Positions 43,860-47,935 of a DNA stretch of 47,935 bases are shown in pieces (position 1 is the stretch's first letter; each line of letters opens with the position of its first letter). The stretch covers positions 1 through 47,935 of the forward strand of contig JAHOYV010000071.1 in the NCBI GenBank assembly GCA_019038745.1, given 5' to 3'. The notes below the pieces were generated by a model that searched no databases, was not told the origin of the DNA, and saw nothing but the letters and a program-made list of their open reading frames with translations. Origin of the DNA: Gemmatimonadales bacterium. Lineage in GTDB: Bacteria > Krumholzibacteriota > Krumholzibacteriia > LZORAL124-64-63. The translations under genes were made by a program, and so were the position numbers.

Positions 43860-45683
43860 CTATCCTCCCAGCCCGTCCGACAACCGCGCCCGCTTGGCGG
43901 CTTTCTTACGCTCGTTTTCGTCCAGGATGGATTTCCGCAGACGAATTGACAACGGTGTGATTTCCACGTATTCGTCTCGGTTAAGGTACTCAAGAGTCTC
44001 CTCCATGGACATCTTCAACGGCGGTGCAATTCTCATCTTCCGGTCGGTACCACTGGCGCGCATGTTCGACAGTTGCTTGGCTTTTTGGGCGTTGACCACA
44101 AGATCGTCATCCTTGGTGTACTCGCCGATGATCTGCCCGGTGTACAGATGCTCCCCCGGCCCTATGAAGAACGTTCCGCGATCCTGCAGACCGTCCAGGG
44201 CGAAAGCAACCGCCTTGCCGGCGTGCATGGAAATGATGCTCCCGGTGTTCCGTTCAGGAATCGAACCCTTGAAATACTCATACTGGTGGAAGCGGTGGTG
44301 CATGACGATCTCGCCGGCGGTGGCGCGTAGCATTTTGCTGCGAAAACCGATCAGCCCACGGCTGGGGATGCGGAATTCAAGGTGGGTACGGCAGTCTTTC
44401 TGGTCCATCTTGACCATCTCACCCTTGCGCGTGGCAGCGTACTCGATCACCGTCCCGGCCAGGTCGCCGGGAACATCCACCGTCAGAACCTCCACCGGCT
44501 CCGCCTTCTTGCCCCCGATCTCCTTGAAGATGACCTGGGGCTGACCAACCATGAATTCGAAACCCTCGCGACGCATATTTTCCATCAGGATGGACAGGTG
44601 CAGAATACCTCGGCCGGAAACCTTGAAAGTGTCGGCGCTGGCGGTGTCCTCCACACGCAGGGCCACGTCCCGTTCGGAAGCGCGAAACAGACGATCCCTG
44701 ACCTGCCGGCTAGTGACGTACTTGCCCTCTTGTCCGTATCCGGGACTGTCGTTGGGGAAAAAGCTCATCGTCAGCGTGGGATCGTCAACCGCAATAATGG
44801 GCAGGGGCTCAGGATGCAAAGCGTCGGCGAGCGTGTCCCCGATATCCACTCCTTCCAGCCCGACCACCGCGCATATGTCGCCGCAAACCACTTCCTGCAC
44901 TTCGGATTTGCCCAGGTTGTCGAAAACGTAGACCTGTCTGGCCTGGGTCTTTACCTCACTACCGTCCCGTTTGATCAGCACAACCGGTTGTTTGACCTTG
45001 AGGCTACCCCGCACGACGCGACCCACGCCGATACGACCCACGTAATCGCTGTGGTCCATCGCTGCCACCAGCATCTGCAGGGGACCTTCCTGAATTACCG
45101 GAGCAGGCACATGATTGATGATCATATCCAACAGGGGCGAAAGATCCTTGCGCTCGTTCTCCAATTCGGTCACGGCCCAGCCATCACGTCCGGCGGCGTA
45201 GACACCCCGGAAATCCAGTTGCTCGTCGCTGGCTTCCAGCTCTACGAAAAGATTGAAGATTTCGTCCAGTACTTCGTCGGGCCGAGCTCCCTTTCGATCC
45301 ACCTTATTGATCACGATCACCGGTTTCAGATTCAACTGCATGGCTTTTTGCAGCACGAAGCGGGTCTGGGGCATGGGGCCCTCGAAAGCATCGACCAGCA
45401 GTAATACCCCATCGGCCATTTTCAGGACACGTTCCACTTCGCCGCCGAAATCAGCGTGGCCTGGAGTGTCGATCAAATTGATCCGAGTATCCTTGTATGT
45501 AACCGAGAAATTCTTGCTCGTAATGGTGATCCCCCGCTCGCGCTCAAGATCATTTGAATCCATCACTCGCTCGGCGACTTCCTGGCCCTTGCGAAAGACG
45601 TGACACTGGCGGAGGATTTGATCCACCAAGGTGGTTTTGCCGTGGTCAACATGGGCGATGATCGCCACATTCCGGATCTGCAT
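43860..45683 (-). CDS. typA: Ribosome-associated GTPase TypA/BipA
   Basis: The 607-residue protein has the translational GTPase set: IIAHVDHGKTTL (P-loop), RERGITI, DTPGHADFGGEVERVL, INKVDRKGARPDE and the C-terminal TypA region with RTHLEFRIPSRGLIGFR. It assists 50S subunit assembly and translation under stress. AGGGAG about ten bases before the ATG is a moderate site. It is divergent from the TrmB-type gene across a 258-base gap that contains a structured element. Confidence 0.98.
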   Translation of the reverse strand: MQIRNVAIIAHVDHGKTTLVDQILRQCHVFRKGQEVAERVMDSNDLERERGITITSKNFSVTYKDTRINLIDTPGHADFGGEVERVLKMADGVLLLVDAFEGPMPQTRFVLQKAMQLNLKPVIVINKVDRKGARPDEVLDEIFNLFVELEASDEQLDFRGVYAAGRDGWAVTELENERKDLSPLLDMIINHVPAPVIQEGPLQMLVAAMDHSDYVGRIGVGRVVRGSLKVKQPVVLIKRDGSEVKTQARQVYVFDNLGKSEVQEVVCGDICAVVGLEGVDIGDTLADALHPEPLPIIAVDDPTLTMSFFPNDSPGYGQEGKYVTSRQVRDRLFRASERDVALRVEDTASADTFKVSGRGILHLSILMENMRREGFEFMVGQPQVIFKEIGGKKAEPVEVLTVDVPGDLAGTVIEYAATRKGEMVKMDQKDCRTHLEFRIPSRGLIGFRSKMLRATAGEIVMHHRFHQYEYFKGSIPERNTGSIISMHAGKAVAFALDGLQDRGTFFIGPGEHLYTGQIIGEYTKDDDLVVNAQKAKQLSNMRASGTDRKMRIAPPLKMSMEETLEYLNRDEYVEITPLSIRLRKSILDENERKKAAKRARLSDGLGG

Positions 45684-45740
45684 GCGAGATTCGCTCCCTT
45701 TAAAAGGTGATCATAATTACGGCGGTAGGATAATCAACCC

Positions 45741-45840
45741 CCGGGCAAAGAGCCAAGGCGATTTCTAGCCCGGCCCGGAGGAAGGGAAAATCACCCCCTT
45801 GAATCGTGAATGAAAATGGGGTGATTTTCTTGTTTTTTTT
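45741..45840 (+). ncRNA. Orphan structured leader or small RNA with a strong terminator
   Basis: Two stems lie in tandem on the plus strand. The first is CCGGGC (45741-45746) with GCCCGG (45768-45773). The second is a perfect 12-base stem, GAAAATCACCCC (45786-45797) with GGGGTGATTTTC (45818-45829), followed by T-TGTTTTTTTT. The T-run orients it as a plus-strand terminator, yet the gene to its left (typA) runs the other way. It must therefore end a short RNA or attenuate the TrmB-type gene that starts 101 bases later. No riboswitch class is recognised. Confidence 0.6.
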
Positions 45841-45941
45841 CGGGTGAATTGCGGATATCATCATGTTGTCGAAGGACAACCACACGCAATTCTCGTGAAG
45901 TCCCCGGTTCGGCCTCCCGCCAAAGGCCAGGAGATTATGAC

Positions 45942-47123
45942 ATGGCCATAAGCAGTGAAATTTCAAAGCTTTTACGAAATTTGGGCCTTACCGAAACCGA
46001 GGCCGATGTCTACCTCGCCCTGTTGAAGGCCGCGCGTGGAAAACCCGTCAGCGGATACAAGGTCGCCAAAATCATGGGGAGAGACCCTGCCAATCTGGCC
46101 AAGACCCTAGCCTCTCTGGGCCGACACGGGGCAGTGCGTGTGGTGCAGGAGAAACCCCGCCTGTTCCTGCCAGTCCCCCCGGACGAATTTACGGGCCAAG
46201 TACTGGATAAACTTGTTTCCACGCAAAAGCATGTCGTAGAACTGCTTCGGGAATTCGAGGCCACTCCGCCCGCTGGAACCGCCTTGGCCTTGGCCGGCCC
46301 GGATCAGGTACTGGAGAGAGCCCGCCTCATGCTTGGAAACTGCCGCTCCGAAGCCCTGGTTTTCGCTTCGCCTGGGATTTGCACGCACCTGTCCGCCCTG
46401 CTGGAAAATTTGGGTGTTTCCCGTAGTTGCCGAGTAAATATCATCAGCACCCAGTCGATTTCAATCACCGGCTCCCAGGAGACCATTCTCGCCCTGCCGG
46501 AGGGCCTCAGCGATCCCTTCGAAATGCCCTGGCTTCAACTTGTGATCGACCGGGAAGTTTGGCTGGTAGCCCAACTTCGCCCCGAGGGCACCCCCCAGAT
46601 TCCCAGCGGTTGGTGGGGCGAAGATCCCGGACTGGCCATGGTCCTGGCCGCCTCCCTGAATGCCGTAGCTTCCAACCCGACCGAAACGGCGCACATGCCT
46701 ACCTTCAACCCCATCGCCGAAATAGAATCGCCGCCGACCCCGGATTCTTTTTCCCAAGATGAAACCACCGAAACAATCCCTGAACCAGCAGTAGAGGAGA
46801 GGGAAGTCGCTGTTGAGGGGGAAGCTGTTGCCGAGGGAGAAGCGACTACTGAGGGAGAAGCTGCTGCTGAAGGGGAAGCAATTACGGAAGTGGGAGTCAA
46901 TAACGATACAACCGACACCGCCGGGGAGGAGTCCTCAACCAAGCCAGATCTACCGGGGCCTACACCTCAAGTCCCGACACAAGCCCCAGAACCATCACCA
47001 GAGCCTGCCCCACCACCGATACCAGAGCCATCACCGGAACCTGATTTGACAGACGAAGAAGATCCGGACTCCGATGGAGGTTTCCAGTTCATTATCCGCC
47101 ATGGGAATGATTCAGAAGAATGA
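45942..47123 (+). CDS. TrmB-type transcriptional regulator with acidic repeat tail
   Basis: The 393-residue protein starts with a winged-helix of the TrmB family (residues about 1-75: LLRNLGLTETEADVYLALLK, then VAKIMGRDPANLAKTLASLG). A linker helix and a putative effector domain (about 110-245) follow. From about residue 255 on, the chain is low complexity and acidic: four EGEA hexapeptides (46815-46886), then PEPSPEP proline-rich stretches and a short end, GFQFIIRHGNDSEE. TrmB proteins usually bind sugars; the tail is not normal for them. AGGAG eight bases before ATG 45942 fixes the start. An orphan terminator lies upstream. Confidence 0.8.
   Translation: MAISSEISKLLRNLGLTETEADVYLALLKAARGKPVSGYKVAKIMGRDPANLAKTLASLGRHGAVRVVQEKPRLFLPVPPDEFTGQVLDKLVSTQKHVVELLREFEATPPAGTALALAGPDQVLERARLMLGNCRSEALVFASPGICTHLSALLENLGVSRSCRVNIISTQSISITGSQETILALPEGLSDPFEMPWLQLVIDREVWLVAQLRPEGTPQIPSGWWGEDPGLAMVLAASLNAVASNPTETAHMPTFNPIAEIESPPTPDSFSQDETTETIPEPAVEEREVAVEGEAVAEGEATTEGEAAAEGEAITEVGVNNDTTDTAGEESSTKPDLPGPTPQVPTQAPEPSPEPAPPPIPEPSPEPDLTDEEDPDSDGGFQFIIRHGNDSEE
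46815..46886 (+). repeat. 18-bp coding repeat in the TrmB tail
   Basis: Four consecutive 18-base units encode EGEAVA, EGEATT, EGEAAA and EGEAIT. The units differ at several third positions, so this is an older expansion kept as protein rather than a fresh slippage. Confidence 0.85.
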
Positions 47124-47330
47124 TTCTGGATTCAGGATTTGGAAGTTAAATTGCCACATTTCAATTGGCACCAAGATTGAGTCTTCAAAAACATATTGAA
47201 CACGTATTTTTTTATTGAAGTCGATTTAATTCGATGTTTTTCAGCGTTTTACCTTGTGTTCGCCTTTTGTGCGCCATATTGAGTGCGACCTCCCGGTCAC
47301 CATTATTGATTGAATATCCAAAGGAAAAAC

Positions 47331-47935
47331 ATGACTGAATTCTTCCCCGGCAAGCCGGCCTGCGAAGCACATACCGCTTTGAAAACAGCAATCAACACCA
47401 TGGAAAAGGCCAGACAAAACGCTGTCCTCTGGTTTGGAGAGATCCTGGAACGAAAGCTGTATCGGGAATTGGGATACGCATCTATTCACCAGTATGCCCA
47501 GCAGGAGCTTGGTTTTTCCCCCGCACGCACCAGCGACTTTTTAAGTATCTGCAGAAAATTGAAAAATCTGCCCAAACTGGAAGACAACCTGAAAACCGGG
47601 AAACTGGGCTATACCCAGGCCAGGGTGCTGGTGAAGGTGGCGGACCAGCAGAATGAAACCCAATGGCTGGATTTCGCCCAAAAGAACTCGAGACGGGAAC
47701 TGGAACTGGAAGTGAAAAGGGCCAAGAAGAGAGCCGTCGACTTGGTGACGGGTTCAGAAGTCATTGCTTCCTTCTTCTTGCGAAGGTCCTCGGGCTGTGG
47801 TTCCGGTGATGGTTCGTCTGGAGATGTCGCCCACCCAATTTGCCCGGTACGAGGCGATTTGGGAGAAGATCCGCAAAGGTGGTGGAAAGTTGTCGGGCGA
47901 CAAGGTCGAAGCCATGCTGGAGATGATGGAATATT
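47331..47935 (+). pseudogene. HNH-endonuclease-family protein, frameshifted and cut by the window edge
   Basis: The frame starts at ATG 47331 with AAAGGA five bases upstream. Its first 140 residues match the N-terminal helical part of a common bacterial HNH-endonuclease family (YRELGYASIHQYAQQELGFS, TGKLGYTQARVLVKVAD, NSRRELELEVKRAKK). After GSEV the frame loses all family similarity, while the +1 frame from about 47755 resumes it exactly: QKSLLPSSCEGPRAVVPVM, then RLEMSPTQFARYEAIWEKI. One extra T at 47753-47754 explains the break. The HNH catalytic part would lie beyond the window. It may be a real pseudogene or a base-calling error. Confidence 0.75.

Noticed and set aside
47740..47770. Programmed ribosomal frameshift in the HNH-family gene
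   Set aside because: No slippery heptamer, downstream pseudoknot or stimulatory Shine-Dalgarno is evident; a plain one-base insertion or read error is simpler.
9..47900. Mobile elements, integrases, toxin-antitoxin pairs, phage or defence systems
   Set aside because: No transposase, integrase, terminal inverted repeat, att-like duplication or defence-gene motif was seen; the frameshifted HNH-family gene is the only nuclease-type accessory candidate.

Overview
The window is a dense bacterial chromosome segment of moderately high GC. It has short intergenic gaps, several strong Shine-Dalgarno sites that fix starts, and many simple intrinsic terminators. No tRNA, rRNA, IS element, phage gene or CRISPR array was seen. 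The cell looks Gram-negative: there is a Wzz-type chain-length protein, a family 9 (heptosyltransferase-type) glycosyltransferase, lipoproteins and secreted proteins. ThyX, a K+-type membrane pyrophosphatase, class I two-subunit fumarase, a long-form urocanate hydratase, a saccharopine lysine pathway, and degenerate or unusual multidomain proteins together suggest a little-studied lineage (FCB-type or deltaproteobacteria-like). I cannot fix the taxon from sequence alone.

Layout. 1-2400: tail of an SRAP protein, FSA-type transaldolase, YjbQ protein, K+ channel. 2400-7100: membrane pyrophosphatase with 16-bp iterons upstream, double-FKBP lipoprotein, Wzz-like protein. 7100-15500: fumarase alpha/beta, a lone saccharopine-dehydrogenase homologue, signal peptidase I, secreted papain-like peptidase, urocanate hydratase, ThyX. 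15500-27300 (all minus strand): tandemly duplicated endonuclease/exonuclease/phosphatase lipoprotein, MFS transporter, amylomaltase, then a tightly packed run (TPR protein, GT9, GT1, small unknown, NamZ-type muramidase, fused MurU-AmgK sugar kinase/nucleotidyltransferase) that looks like a peptidoglycan-recycling and envelope-glycan module. 27300-36300: unknown membrane-anchored protein, a 48-residue membrane peptide, an ACE-like M2 protein that has lost its zinc site, NADP-type glutamate dehydrogenase, a receiver/PPDK_N chimera, a small secreted protein. 36400-40800: lysine catabolic operon (lysine-ketoglutarate reductase, saccharopine dehydrogenase, ALDH7) closed by a terminator. 41100-47935: DinB-like protein, PepSY-TM/DUF4920-type pair, esterase, TypA, an orphan structured leader with a strong terminator, a TrmB-type regulator with a repetitive acidic tail, and an HNH-family gene broken by a one-base frameshift.

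The most interesting points are the M2 pseudo-peptidase, the NamZ/MurU-AmgK module, the receiver-ATP-grasp chimera, the complete saccharopine operon and the orphan terminator/leader in front of the TrmB gene. Functions are inferred from motifs read by eye; no database search was run.
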